NCBI GenBank assembly: GCA_014360655.1
Contig: JACIXC010000003.1
Span: 62,001-126,000 of the forward strand
Direction of reading: 5' to 3'
From: Actinomycetota bacterium
GTDB taxonomy: Bacteria; Actinomycetota; Geothermincolia; Geothermincolales; RBG-13-55-18
Length of the DNA stretch: 64,000 nucleotides
Shown: positions 53,621 through 61,762 of the stretch, piece by piece
Position numbering within the stretch: the first letter of the stretch is position 1
Layout of the letters: each line of letters starts with the position of its first letter
Notes under the pieces: model-generated
Seen by the model: only the letters and a program-made list of their open reading frames with translations
Databases searched by the model: none
Told to the model about the DNA's origin: nothing
Translations under genes and position numbers: made by a program

Positions 53621-54622
53621 TTGCGTACCATCGCGCGAGGAGATCGCGGCCCGGCAGTAGCCGACATCCAGAAGAGGCTGCACGACCTCGGCTTTTCGCC
53701 CCCCGGCTTCGAGGCGGAGCTGCGGGATTCCGTCTTCGGCGCGTACACGGAGCAGGCGGTGAGGGAGTTCCAGGCCGGGCGCGGGCTGCGCGTCGACGGC
53801 TGCGTGGACGAGGCCACCTGGCACGAGCTCGTCGAGGCCTCTTTCCGCCTGGGAGACAGGTTCCTCTACCTGCGCGTCCCTCCCTTCCGGGGGGACGACG
53901 TGAGGGAGCTCCAGGAGTACCTGAACCGCCTGGGCTTCGACGCGGGCCGCGAGGACGGCATCTTCGGCGCGGATACCGACCGCGCCCTCCGCGCCTTCCA
54001 GCACAACATGGGCCTGCCCGTGGACGGCATCGCCGGGTCCTCCACCATATCCTGCCTGCAACGCCTGCGCCACGCCATGAAGGAGGTCAGCGTCGCCGAG
54101 GTGCACGAGGCCCTGCGCGATCGCCAGGAAAGGGGGAAGGAGGGTCGCGGCGTGGTCCTCGACGCTGCCGCGGGCCACGCGCAATGCGAGGACATCATGC
54201 GCCGCGCGGGCGAGGAGCTGTCGGCCCAGGGGCTTGTCCCCATCATCACCGGGGGCTGCTCCGGCGCCGTCGGTGAGAGCCAGCGCGCCCGCCTGGCCAA
54301 CGAAAAGGGGGCGGACGTCGTCCTCTCCCTGCGCCCCGGCGATCAGGCGGAGGCGCGCTACTATTACTTCGGCGGCAGGCACTATTCCTCGCGACGCGGA
54401 AAGCGGCTCGCGGAGCTGCTCCGCGAGGAGGTGGCGAGGTTGACCGGGGCGGAGGGGGCAGCCCCGGAGGGCAGGAACTATCCCCTCCTGCGCGAAACGC
54501 GCATGCCCTGCGTGATCATGGAGTGGCCGCCGGACGAGGAGCCCCCCGCCGTGCTCTGCGACGCCATCGCCCGAGCCGTTCTTGCCTACTTCACCCCCCT
54601 GGAGGAGGAAGGCGGCGCCTGA
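53621..54622 (+). CDS. CwlM-like protein: two peptidoglycan-binding domains and a degenerate amidase
   Basis: Protein of 333 aa. Two PG_binding_1 repeats (GPAVADIQKRLHDLGFSPPG...VREFQAGRGLRVDG; VRELQEYLNRLGFDAGREDG...LRAFQHNMGLPVDG) precede an Amidase_3-type domain. That domain keeps the fold signatures RARLANEKGADVVLS and LLRETRMPCVIME. The zinc ligands are lost: the DPGHGG position reads DAAAGH, and the SLH position reads SLRPGD. It therefore looks like a pseudo-amidase, comparable to CwlM, which regulates MurA in mycobacteria. TTG start with AAGGAGGA upstream, coupled to the kinase gene. Confidence 0.8.
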   Translation: MRTIARGDRGPAVADIQKRLHDLGFSPPGFEAELRDSVFGAYTEQAVREFQAGRGLRVDGCVDEATWHELVEASFRLGDRFLYLRVPPFRGDDVRELQEYLNRLGFDAGREDGIFGADTDRALRAFQHNMGLPVDGIAGSSTISCLQRLRHAMKEVSVAEVHEALRDRQERGKEGRGVVLDAAAGHAQCEDIMRRAGEELSAQGLVPIITGGCSGAVGESQRARLANEKGADVVLSLRPGDQAEARYYYFGGRHYSSRRGKRLAELLREEVARLTGAEGAAPEGRNYPLLRETRMPCVIMEWPPDEEPPAVLCDAIARAVLAYFTPLEEEGGA

Positions 54623-54763
54623 GGCGTCCTGCCGGCATCCGTCATGCCGGCATCACGCGACGTGTCGCGGCTCCACCGGAACTGCGCAGGGAAGCTCGCA
54701 TGGTGACGGCGCGGAGAAGCGAGGCCGCGGGGGCGGCGGGCGGGTGATGCCGGCGGGCGCCCG

Positions 54764-55111
54764 TCATGCCGGCGGAGGCTCGATATCCTCGATGACCACC
54801 TCCACCTCATCCACCCGGATATCCGTCAATCCCTCCACGTACTCCTTCACCCTGCCCTTCACCTCGCGGGCCATGGCGGGAAGGTTGACCCCGTATTCCA
54901 CCTTCAGGTAAAGGGTCAGCCGGCAGGACTCTCCCTCGCGCTCGACCCTCACGCCCTTGTGCACGAACTCCCTCTTCATGCGCGAGGTGATGCTCTCCAC
55001 CGGCTTGCGGTAGGTTGCCGCCACCCCCTCCACCCCCGTCGCCGCCTGGGCAGCAAGGGTGGCTATGGCTTCCGGGGAAACGTCTATGCCTTCGCCGCGG
55101 GACTCCTTCAT
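54764..55111 (-). CDS. Asp23/Gls24 family envelope stress protein
   Basis: Protein of 115 aa: VSPEAIATLAAQAATGVEGV at the start, then LTLYLKVEYGVNLPAMAREV and VEGLTDIRVDEVEVVIEDIE, the standard Asp23 pattern. Its ATG overlaps the cheD stop by one base (TGATG), so it ends the chemotaxis transcript. Family members are alkaline-shock or envelope-stress proteins in Gram-positives; a role in chemotaxis is not known. Confidence 0.88.
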   Translation of the reverse strand: MKESRGEGIDVSPEAIATLAAQAATGVEGVAATYRKPVESITSRMKREFVHKGVRVEREGESCRLTLYLKVEYGVNLPAMAREVKGRVKEYVEGLTDIRVDEVEVVIEDIEPPPA

Positions 55112-55626
55112 CACAGTTCCTTCACCCCGTGCTTTATCGAGCTGATGGTGACCTTACCGTCGCTTATGTGGAAACGCATGGTCCTCCCGTAGGTGCCGCC
55201 GGTGTCCTCCGCCACCAGCGGTATCCCGAGATCCCGCAACGCCCGCTTGGCCGCCTTGATGTTCCTCTCGCCTATCTGCATCCCCAGGGCGGGGCCCGGT
55301 ACGTTCTTGGGGTTGGTGGCGCCGGGGATGGTGAACATGCATGCTCCCCCGGCCATCTTGGCGCGCATGTCGCGGCGCCTGGACCCGAGTTTTTCCATCT
55401 CCTCGACCACGGCCCGAACGGCCGTGTCCGCGTAACGGCCCGGCCCCCCGGGCTTGCTGATGGCCTTGGAGTCGGGCAGCATGATGTGGGCCATGCCTCC
55501 TATCTTCCTCCTCTCGTCGTAGATGGCCACGCCCACGCAACTCCCAAGCCCGTAGCTGGCCAGCACGTGTGGGTTGTGTGTGACGTAATACTCGGCCACC
55601 CCGACGTTTACCGTTTCCTCTCCCAC
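55111..55626 (-). CDS. cheD: Chemoreceptor glutamine deamidase CheD
   Basis: Deamidates glutamines on chemoreceptors and pairs with CheC in adaptation (171 aa). The Cys-His-Thr catalytic set is visible: SYGLGSCVGVAIYDE (Cys), GGMAHIMLPDS (His) and the Thr in GACMFTIPGATNP. GTG start overlapping the cheC stop (TAGTG). Confidence 0.94.
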   Translation of the reverse strand: MGEETVNVGVAEYYVTHNPHVLASYGLGSCVGVAIYDERRKIGGMAHIMLPDSKAISKPGGPGRYADTAVRAVVEEMEKLGSRRRDMRAKMAGGACMFTIPGATNPKNVPGPALGMQIGERNIKAAKRALRDLGIPLVAEDTGGTYGRTMRFHISDGKVTISSIKHGVKEL

Positions 55627-56237
55627 TAAGCGCTCACTCCAAGCCTTCCCAGTATTATGTCCAGGGACCCGAGATCGGGGAAAAGGATCAGGTGGCCCCG
55701 GATCTTGTGCTGCATGATGTCGAACTCCGTCTCGATGACCAGCACGTAATCCTCTGACTGGCTTATCTCCACCAGTATGAAATCGATGATCGCGCCCGCC
55801 ATGTCCATGGCGAAGCCGGGCACGGACGGCTTGAGCAGGATGCCGGTCATCTGGGAAAGGGCGTTCAGGTAAGACCCTGCCAGGATGCTCCCCGTCTCCT
55901 GCAGGGCGGACTGGGCTACCGTGGAGAGGTCGCCTCCCTCCGCACCGGTGACCATGAGTTGTGCGAGCTCCCGCGCGCTCCCTTCCTCGAGGAGAAGGAG
56001 CATGCTGCCCGACGCGTCTCCGCTTATGTGCAGGTAGATGCCCACCACGGGCGTCTCCGCTCCCCCCACCAGCTCCGAAACCCTCACCAGGGGAACCAGC
56101 GAGGCCCGCGGGACGCTCAGCATCACCTTCTTGTCCACCATGGTGGAAAGGGCCACGGCGGCGTTGCCGGAACCTATGTTGCCCACCTCCCTCAGTGCAT
56201 CGAGCTGCAGCGGGGTGAGGCCCTTCCTCTCCGCCAT
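55626..56237 (-). CDS. cheC: CheY-phosphate phosphatase CheC
   Basis: Adaptation phosphatase of 203 aa: QLDALREVGNIGSGNAAVAL carries the first E-x2-N site. The second site reads QETGSILAGSYLNAL, with Ser where Asn is expected, so only one active site may work. AGGAGG lies six bases before the ATG at 56237. It lies between cheA and cheD. Confidence 0.92.
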   Translation of the reverse strand: MAERKGLTPLQLDALREVGNIGSGNAAVALSTMVDKKVMLSVPRASLVPLVRVSELVGGAETPVVGIYLHISGDASGSMLLLLEEGSARELAQLMVTGAEGGDLSTVAQSALQETGSILAGSYLNALSQMTGILLKPSVPGFAMDMAGAIIDFILVEISQSEDYVLVIETEFDIMQHKIRGHLILFPDLGSLDIILGRLGVSA

Positions 56238-56287
56238 GATTCCTCCTTTCCGCGTACGCCGTTCCCGTTCTTCATCAGGATTCTTCA

Positions 56288-58321
56288 TCAGGATATCAGA
56301 GTCGGTATGTCGAGTATAAGCGCGACCTCCCCCGTTCCCAGGATGGTGGCTCCGCCGAACCCCTTTATCCCCTTCAGGAACTTGTCCAGGCTGGTGATGA
56401 CGATCTCCTGCTGTCCCATCAGCTCGTCCACGGCGATGGCCACGCTGCGTGGCGAGACCTCCACCACCACCACCGGGAAGGCCCCCTTCCCGTTCGTCTC
56501 CGCCAGGCCCAGGCAGCGGGAGAGGCGCACCAGGGGAAGGGTCTCGTCCCGCAGGAAGATGACCTCCTGGTTGGAGACGTACTTCACGTCGTGCGCCGAT
56601 ATCACCGCCGTCTCGGCCACCATCCCCAGCGGTATGGCGTAGACCTCCCCCTGCACCTTTACCAGCAGGGCCTGGATGATGGCCAGGGTCAGGGGCAGCT
56701 TCAGCGCGAAGGTGGTGCCCTCGCCCCTGGTCGTCTGCATGATGAGCATGCCGCCCAGCGACTCCACCTTGTTCCTCACCACGTCCAGGCCCACCCCCCG
56801 GCCGGAAACGCCGCTGACCTCCCTGGCGGTGGTAAATCCCGGCGTGGAGAGTAGGCGCAGGGCCTCATCCTCGCCGAACGAGAGGCGCTCCTCCGCCGAT
56901 ACCAGGCCGGCCTCCAGGGCTGCCTCGAAGACCCTGTCCAGGTCCACTCCCTGCCCGTCGTCGGAGACCTCGATGGAGACGTAGTTGCGGTCGCGCCGCG
57001 CCGCGAGCCGTATGCTGCCGCGCCTGGGCTTCCCCCTCGCCTCGCGCTCCTCGGGCGGGTCGATGCCGTGGTCCACGGCGTTGCGCAGGAGGTGCATGAG
57101 GGGGTCGCTGATCTCGTCCAGGATGGTGCGGTCGAGCTCTATGTCCCTCCCCTCCATGGAGAAATCGACCTCCTTGCCGCGGTTCTTGGCCAGGTCGCGC
57201 ACCATGCGCGGGAAGCGGTTGAAGATGTGCTCCACGGGCACCATGCGCGTCTTCATCACCTCGTCCTGCAGTTCCGCCGTGAGCCTCGCCGTCTGGGCGA
57301 GGGCCTCCTTGAGCTCCGGTATGTTGTAGGACGAGGCGATCTCCTGCAGGCGGGTGCGGTTGATGACCAGCTCGCCGATGAGGTTCATGAGGTTGTCCAG
57401 TCGCGAGATGTTGACTCTCACGCTCTGGGTGCGTACGGTCGGCTGTGTCGCGCCGAGCGGCTCGGGGGGCGCCTCCCTCGTCGCCGCCTCTCTGGGGGCG
57501 ACCGTCTCCGGGGCCTCTTCCCTCTCCGCCTCCCTTTCTCCCTCCGGCGCGAGGGCTTCCACCTGGTAAACCTCTGCTATGCTCAGGAGGGCCCGTCGTA
57601 TGTCTTCCTCATCCTGTGCCGTGTCCAGGCTTATCTCGAAGGAGCGCTCGAACTTCTCGTCCTCCAGGTCCTCCATGGAAGGCCTCGAGCCGGTGATCCT
57701 CCCCATGCGGGACAGTTTCTTGAAGATCATAAAAACGCGCACCGACTTGAGCACGCAGTCCTTGTCCAGGGTCACCCGGAAGCGCATCCTCCTCGCTTCC
57801 CTGGCCTTCCCCTCCGCTGCAGCAACGGGCGCCCCGGCCTCCACGGGCTCCACGGGCCCTTCTTCCGCCCTCTCCTCCGCCTCCTTTTTAACCCTGCGCC
57901 TCGCCGCCGCCTCGCTCCCCGTGAACGATGGCCTGGCGCCCCCGTATACCTCCCGCAACGCGCTTATCACCGGCTGGGAGTCGATGACCTCCCCGCTTTC
58001 CTCGGCTATGGCGTTGACCATGGCCCCCAGCATGTCGAAGCAGCCGAAGAGTAGGTCCACGATCTCCGTGCTCACCTCGATGTCGCCGCTCCGCAGCCCG
58101 TCGAGGACGTTCTCCATCTCGTGGGTCAACTCGGTGAGCTGATCGAACCCCATGGTCGCCGACATGCCCTTCAGGGTATGGGCGGAGCGGAATATCTCCG
58201 TGAGGACGTCAGGGTTCCCGGGATCCTTCTCCAGGTCGACCATGGACTGGTTCAAGGCTTCCAGGTGTTCCTGGGCCTCGTTTATGAAGAGTTCCTTGTA
58301 TTGAGATATGTCCATGTCCAT
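56288..58321 (-). CDS. cheA: Chemotaxis histidine kinase CheA
   Basis: Kinase of 677 aa. P1 HPt domain with FRSAHTLKGMSATMGF (phospho-His), a P2-like CheY-docking domain (MRFRVTLDKDCVLKSVRVFM), P3 dimerisation (VNISRLDNLMNLIGELVINR), P4 ATPase (LLRNAVDHGIDPPEE, SDDGQGVD, GRGVGLDVVRNKVESLGG), and P5 CheW-like domain. It is preceded by cheB and followed by cheC. Confidence 0.95.
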   Translation of the reverse strand: MDMDISQYKELFINEAQEHLEALNQSMVDLEKDPGNPDVLTEIFRSAHTLKGMSATMGFDQLTELTHEMENVLDGLRSGDIEVSTEIVDLLFGCFDMLGAMVNAIAEESGEVIDSQPVISALREVYGGARPSFTGSEAAARRRVKKEAEERAEEGPVEPVEAGAPVAAAEGKAREARRMRFRVTLDKDCVLKSVRVFMIFKKLSRMGRITGSRPSMEDLEDEKFERSFEISLDTAQDEEDIRRALLSIAEVYQVEALAPEGEREAEREEAPETVAPREAATREAPPEPLGATQPTVRTQSVRVNISRLDNLMNLIGELVINRTRLQEIASSYNIPELKEALAQTARLTAELQDEVMKTRMVPVEHIFNRFPRMVRDLAKNRGKEVDFSMEGRDIELDRTILDEISDPLMHLLRNAVDHGIDPPEEREARGKPRRGSIRLAARRDRNYVSIEVSDDGQGVDLDRVFEAALEAGLVSAEERLSFGEDEALRLLSTPGFTTAREVSGVSGRGVGLDVVRNKVESLGGMLIMQTTRGEGTTFALKLPLTLAIIQALLVKVQGEVYAIPLGMVAETAVISAHDVKYVSNQEVIFLRDETLPLVRLSRCLGLAETNGKGAFPVVVVEVSPRSVAIAVDELMGQQEIVITSLDKFLKGIKGFGGATILGTGEVALILDIPTLIS

Positions 58322-58356
58322 GCCGCGAGCACCCCCGGACCGTCACGGCGGCAAGG

Positions 58357-59400
58357 TCACAGCAGCTCCAGGATCTTGCCCGGTATCTTCTCCAGCGGCA
58401 TCACCCAGTCCACGCAACCCCTCTCTATCGCCACCTTGGGCATGCCGAAGACCAGGCAGCTGTCCTCGTCCTGGGCTATGGTGCTTCCCTTGCCTTTCTT
58501 TATCCTTTCCATACCCTTGGCTCCGTCGGACCCCATCCCGGTCATGATCACCCCTATCGCGTCCTCTCCGAAGGTCTCCGCCGCGGTGATCATGGTGGTG
58601 TCGATGCGGGGCGTGGCTCCTCCCCGGTTCATGGACTCCATGAGCTCCACGCGCGCCGGCCCCCCGTCGCCCAGGCCTATGATGAGATCGTTCCCTCCGG
58701 GGGCCACCAGCACCGTCCCCGCGCGCACCTCGTCTCCCTCCTCCGCCTCCTTCACCGGCAACGACGAGATACTGTTCAGCCTGCTCGCGAAGGAACGCGT
58801 GAAGACCCCGGGCATGTGCTGCACGATGACGATGGCCGCCGGCGTTTCCTTCGGGAACATGGGCATGATCTCGGAGAGCGCCTTGGGCCCCCCGGCGGAA
58901 GCCCCGATCACCACCAGCTTCTCCCCCTCGCGCGCCCTCTTGCCCACCTCGAGCTTCCTGCCCGCCTTCCTCTTGCCGTAACCCCTGCGCACGTGGTCCA
59001 TGGCCTGGAAGGCGGTCTTTATCTTCATGGCGACCTCGTCGCGCACCTCCTTCACCGCCGAGGGATAATGGCTCGGCTTGGCGATGAAGTCCACCGCCCC
59101 CAGCTCCAGGGCCTTGAGCGTCGGCGAGGCCCCCTTCTGCACCAAGGCACTGAGCATCACCACCGGGAGGGGATGCTTGCGCATGATGTACTCCAGCGCC
59201 GTCAGTCCGTCCATCTCCGGCATGTGGATATCCATGGTGACGACGTCGGGCTCCAGCTCGCGCACCGCGCGGATGGCCTCTATGCCGTTGGAAGCGGTCC
59301 CCACCACCTCCATCTCCGGGTCGGCGGTTATCACGTCCCTCAAGAGCTTGCGCACCAGAGCGGAGTCATCGACGATCAGAACCCTTATCTTCTGGGGCAA
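58357..59400 (-). CDS. cheB: Chemotaxis protein-glutamate methylesterase CheB
   Basis: Receiver domain (VLIVDDSALVRKLLRDVI, phospho-Asp in VVTMDIHMPEMDGLTALEY) joined to the methylesterase (VIGASAGGPKALSEI with Ser, VQHMPGVFTRSFASRLN with His, VIMTGMGSDGAKGM with Asp), 347 aa. A GTG at 59409 is the longer start, but AGGAGGTGAG touches it, so the TTG at 59400 with normal spacing is preferred. Confidence 0.94.
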   Translation of the reverse strand: MPQKIRVLIVDDSALVRKLLRDVITADPEMEVVGTASNGIEAIRAVRELEPDVVTMDIHMPEMDGLTALEYIMRKHPLPVVMLSALVQKGASPTLKALELGAVDFIAKPSHYPSAVKEVRDEVAMKIKTAFQAMDHVRRGYGKRKAGRKLEVGKRAREGEKLVVIGASAGGPKALSEIMPMFPKETPAAIVIVQHMPGVFTRSFASRLNSISSLPVKEAEEGDEVRAGTVLVAPGGNDLIIGLGDGGPARVELMESMNRGGATPRIDTTMITAAETFGEDAIGVIMTGMGSDGAKGMERIKKGKGSTIAQDEDSCLVFGMPKVAIERGCVDWVMPLEKIPGKILELL

Positions 59401-59435
59401 ACGACTCACCTCCTCCCCCTGCGGGGAGAAACGTC

Positions 59436-59801
59436 TCAGCTCTTGAGCGCCTTCTCTACCGCCTCGATGACCTTCGATGGCTGGAAGGGCTTGATGATGA
59501 AGTCTTTCGCGCCTGCCTCAAGTGCCTCGACCACCAGCGGCTGTTGCCCCATGGCGCTGCACATAAGGATCTTGGCGTTGGGGTCTATCTTCATGATCTG
59601 CTTGACCGCCTCGATGCCGTCCATCTCGGGCATGACGATGTCCATGGTCACGAGGTCCGGCCTCATCTCCTTATACCGCTCCACGGCCTCCACGCCGTTT
59701 TCGGCCTCGCCGATCACCTCAAAACCGTCCTTGGACAGGATGTCCCTGATCATCATGCGCATAAACAGGGCGTCATCGACGATCAGCACGGTCGGCGCCA
59801 T
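59436..59801 (-). CDS. cheY: Chemotaxis response regulator CheY
   Basis: Single receiver domain of 121 aa: TVLIVDDALFMRMMIRDIL, phospho-Asp in LVTMDIVMPEMDGIEAV, switch Ser in MCSAMGQ and Lys in DFIIKPFQPSKV. ATG with GGAAGG upstream. Lies between cheW and cheB. Confidence 0.94.
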   Translation of the reverse strand: MAPTVLIVDDALFMRMMIRDILSKDGFEVIGEAENGVEAVERYKEMRPDLVTMDIVMPEMDGIEAVKQIMKIDPNAKILMCSAMGQQPLVVEALEAGAKDFIIKPFQPSKVIEAVEKALKS

Positions 59802-59876
59802 CCCTTCCTCCTTTCCCTCCTCTCATATCTATATATATCGTATTTTCCCACCGGCTCCCTAAAAGCTGTCGGCACC

Positions 59877-60344
59877 TTAAAACCCGAGCCCGGCCATTTC
59901 CTCCAGGGACAGGACCTTGGTGAGGTCGAGGAGGATTATCAGCCGGTTGTCGTGCTTTATGACGCCCGTCAGAAAGGCGGCCGACACGTCCGCCGCCAGG
60001 GTGGGGCTGGGCTCCAGCGCGTCGGCATCCACCCGCAGAACCTCCGAAACGGAGTCCACGATCATCCCCACCTTCACGTCCCCCGCCTCCACGACGATGA
60101 TGCGGGTATCCCCGCTGCGCTCCTGCGCCTCGATGTTCAGGCGCTTGGCCAGGTCGATGACGGCGATTATCTGCCCGCGCAGGTTTATTATCCCCTCCAC
60201 GAAATGGGGACTCTTGGGCATGCGGGTGATCTCCTCCATGCGCATTATCTCGCGCACCTGGGTGACCTCCACGGCAAACTCCTCCCGCCCCAGGCTGAAG
60301 ACCACCAGCTGGAGCTCCTCCGCCGCCCTTGTTTCCTCGACCAT
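59877..60344 (-). CDS. cheW: Chemotaxis coupling protein CheW
   Basis: Adaptor of 155 aa linking receptors and CheA: LVVFSLGREEFAVEVTQVRE, GIINLRGQIIAVIDLAKRL, and VGMIVDSVSEVLRVDADALE are typical. A GTG two codons upstream is possible, but the ATG has better spacing from GGGGGAC. Confidence 0.94.
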   Translation of the reverse strand: MVEETRAAEELQLVVFSLGREEFAVEVTQVREIMRMEEITRMPKSPHFVEGIINLRGQIIAVIDLAKRLNIEAQERSGDTRIIVVEAGDVKVGMIVDSVSEVLRVDADALEPSPTLAADVSAAFLTGVIKHDNRLIILLDLTKVLSLEEMAGLGF

Positions 60345-60442
60345 GGGCACCGTCCCCCTTCGACGTCACCTTCCTGCAGCGGGTGAGCGGTCCTCACACC
60401 AACTATATATCACGCCACCACCCCCCTCAACGCGCGTTCCCC

Positions 60443-61747
60443 TCACGTCCTGAATTCACGCTGCATGGCGCGCAGGCGGTTGGCGATCTCCTCCAGTTCC
60501 TGGGCCGCCGCCGTCACCTCCTGCATGGCCGCGGTCTGCTCCTGGATGGAGGCGGAGACCTCCTGCGTGGAGGCCGCCGACTCCTCCGCGATGCCTGCGA
60601 TGGAGTTCATGGCCTCCACCACCTTGCCGCTCTTCTCGAAAACCTGCTGCGTCGCCTCGTAGATGGAGGAGACCTGGCTGGCGATGCCCCTCGAGACCTC
60701 GTCTATCTCCTCCAGCATGACCCGCGCTTCCCCCACCACCATGTTTCCCTCGTCCGCCACCAGCGTTCCGCCCTCCATGCCCTCGATGGTCCTGTCGATG
60801 CCCCTCTGGATCTCCCGCACCAGGTTCGCGATCTGTGAGGCGGCCTTCGCGGATCCCTCCGCCAGGTTGCGCACCTCGCCGGCCACCACCGCGAATCCCC
60901 GCCCCTGTTCCCCGGCCCTGGCGGCCTCGATGGCCGCGTTGAGGGCCAGGAGGTTGGTCTGGTCCGCGATGGAGGTGATGACGTCCACGATGAGCCCTAT
61001 CTGTGTGGAGTGCTCTTCCAGCTCCCTCACCGCCCTCGCCGAGGCGTCCACGGTCTGCTTGATCTGCTGCATCTTGTCCGCCGCGCGGTGGACCGCCAGC
61101 ACTCCCTTCTGCACCGTGTCCTGCGCCTGGGCGCTGAACCTGCTTGCCTCCTGCGAGCTCTCCGCCACCCGGGAGATCTCGTCCACGATCTCGCTCACGG
61201 TGCCCTGGGCCTGCATGATGGCGTTGACCTGTTCCTCGGCCCCGCGCGCCAGCTGGGCCACCGTGTTCGCCGTTTCCTGCGAGGTCATGGTCGTCTCCCG
61301 GGAGACGCTGGACATGGTCTCGCTGGCCGTGGTCAGCTGGTCGGCCGTTTCCGCCTGCTCCCTGATCATGGCGCGCATGGAATCAGCCAGTGCGTTCATG
61401 GCCTCCGCGAAATTGCGCAGTATGCCCGCGCGCCTCTCGTCGGCGTGCGCGGTGAAGTCCTTCTGGCGCAGCCTTTCCAGGACGATGTTCAGGTTGCGCA
61501 CGGGTAGCATGTATATGTACAGCACCAGGGTCGCCGCCACACCGAGGACCACGGACACGACGACGAAGCCGAAGAGCAGCCCGACCAGCGCCGGCGACCA
61601 GGAGAGCCTGTCGCCGGCGTAGGCGATGCCCACGCTTCCCGCCAGCCCGAGGGGGAAGACGATCGCCGCCGTGATGGTCATGAACCTGACGATGATGGAT
61701 GCCGTCTTCCTGTTGACCTCTTTTTCCAGGGGCTCCACTTCACGCAC
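60443..61747 (-). CDS. Methyl-accepting chemotaxis protein, no large sensor domain
   Basis: Receptor of 434 aa with two closely spaced membrane helices ([44 protein letters not shown]). The loop between is only about 15 residues, so it lacks a periplasmic sensing domain and may sense membrane state or an intracellular signal. A HAMP-like segment ([18 protein letters not shown]) precedes the signalling hairpin with [20 protein letters not shown] and [16 protein letters not shown]. The GTG start lies close behind the second receptor gene. Confidence 0.92.
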   Translation of the reverse strand: MREVEPLEKEVNRKTASIIVRFMTITAAIVFPLGLAGSVGIAYAGDRLSWSPALVGLLFGFVVVSVVLGVAATLVLYIYMLPVRNLNIVLERLRQKDFTAHADERRAGILRNFAEAMNALADSMRAMIREQAETADQLTTASETMSSVSRETTMTSQETANTVAQLARGAEEQVNAIMQAQGTVSEIVDEISRVAESSQEASRFSAQAQDTVQKGVLAVHRAADKMQQIKQTVDASARAVRELEEHSTQIGLIVDVITSIADQTNLLALNAAIEAARAGEQGRGFAVVAGEVRNLAEGSAKAASQIANLVREIQRGIDRTIEGMEGGTLVADEGNMVVGEARVMLEEIDEVSRGIASQVSSIYEATQQVFEKSGKVVEAMNSIAGIAEESAASTQEVSASIQEQTAAMQEVTAAAQELEEIANRLRAMQREFRT

Positions 61748-61762
61748 CTTTCCTTGCGCCTC

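Noticed and set aside
51629-54382. 917-codon minus-strand frame opposite the PAS kinase
   Set aside because: Antisense open frame with His/Gly/Ala bias; the plus-strand kinase has all catalytic motifs.
54628-54780. ATGCCGGC-type inverted repeats between the pseudo-amidase and Asp23 genes as terminators
   Set aside because: The repeated GCCGGC units can form hairpins, but none is followed by a T-rich tail, so a bidirectional terminator cannot be supported.
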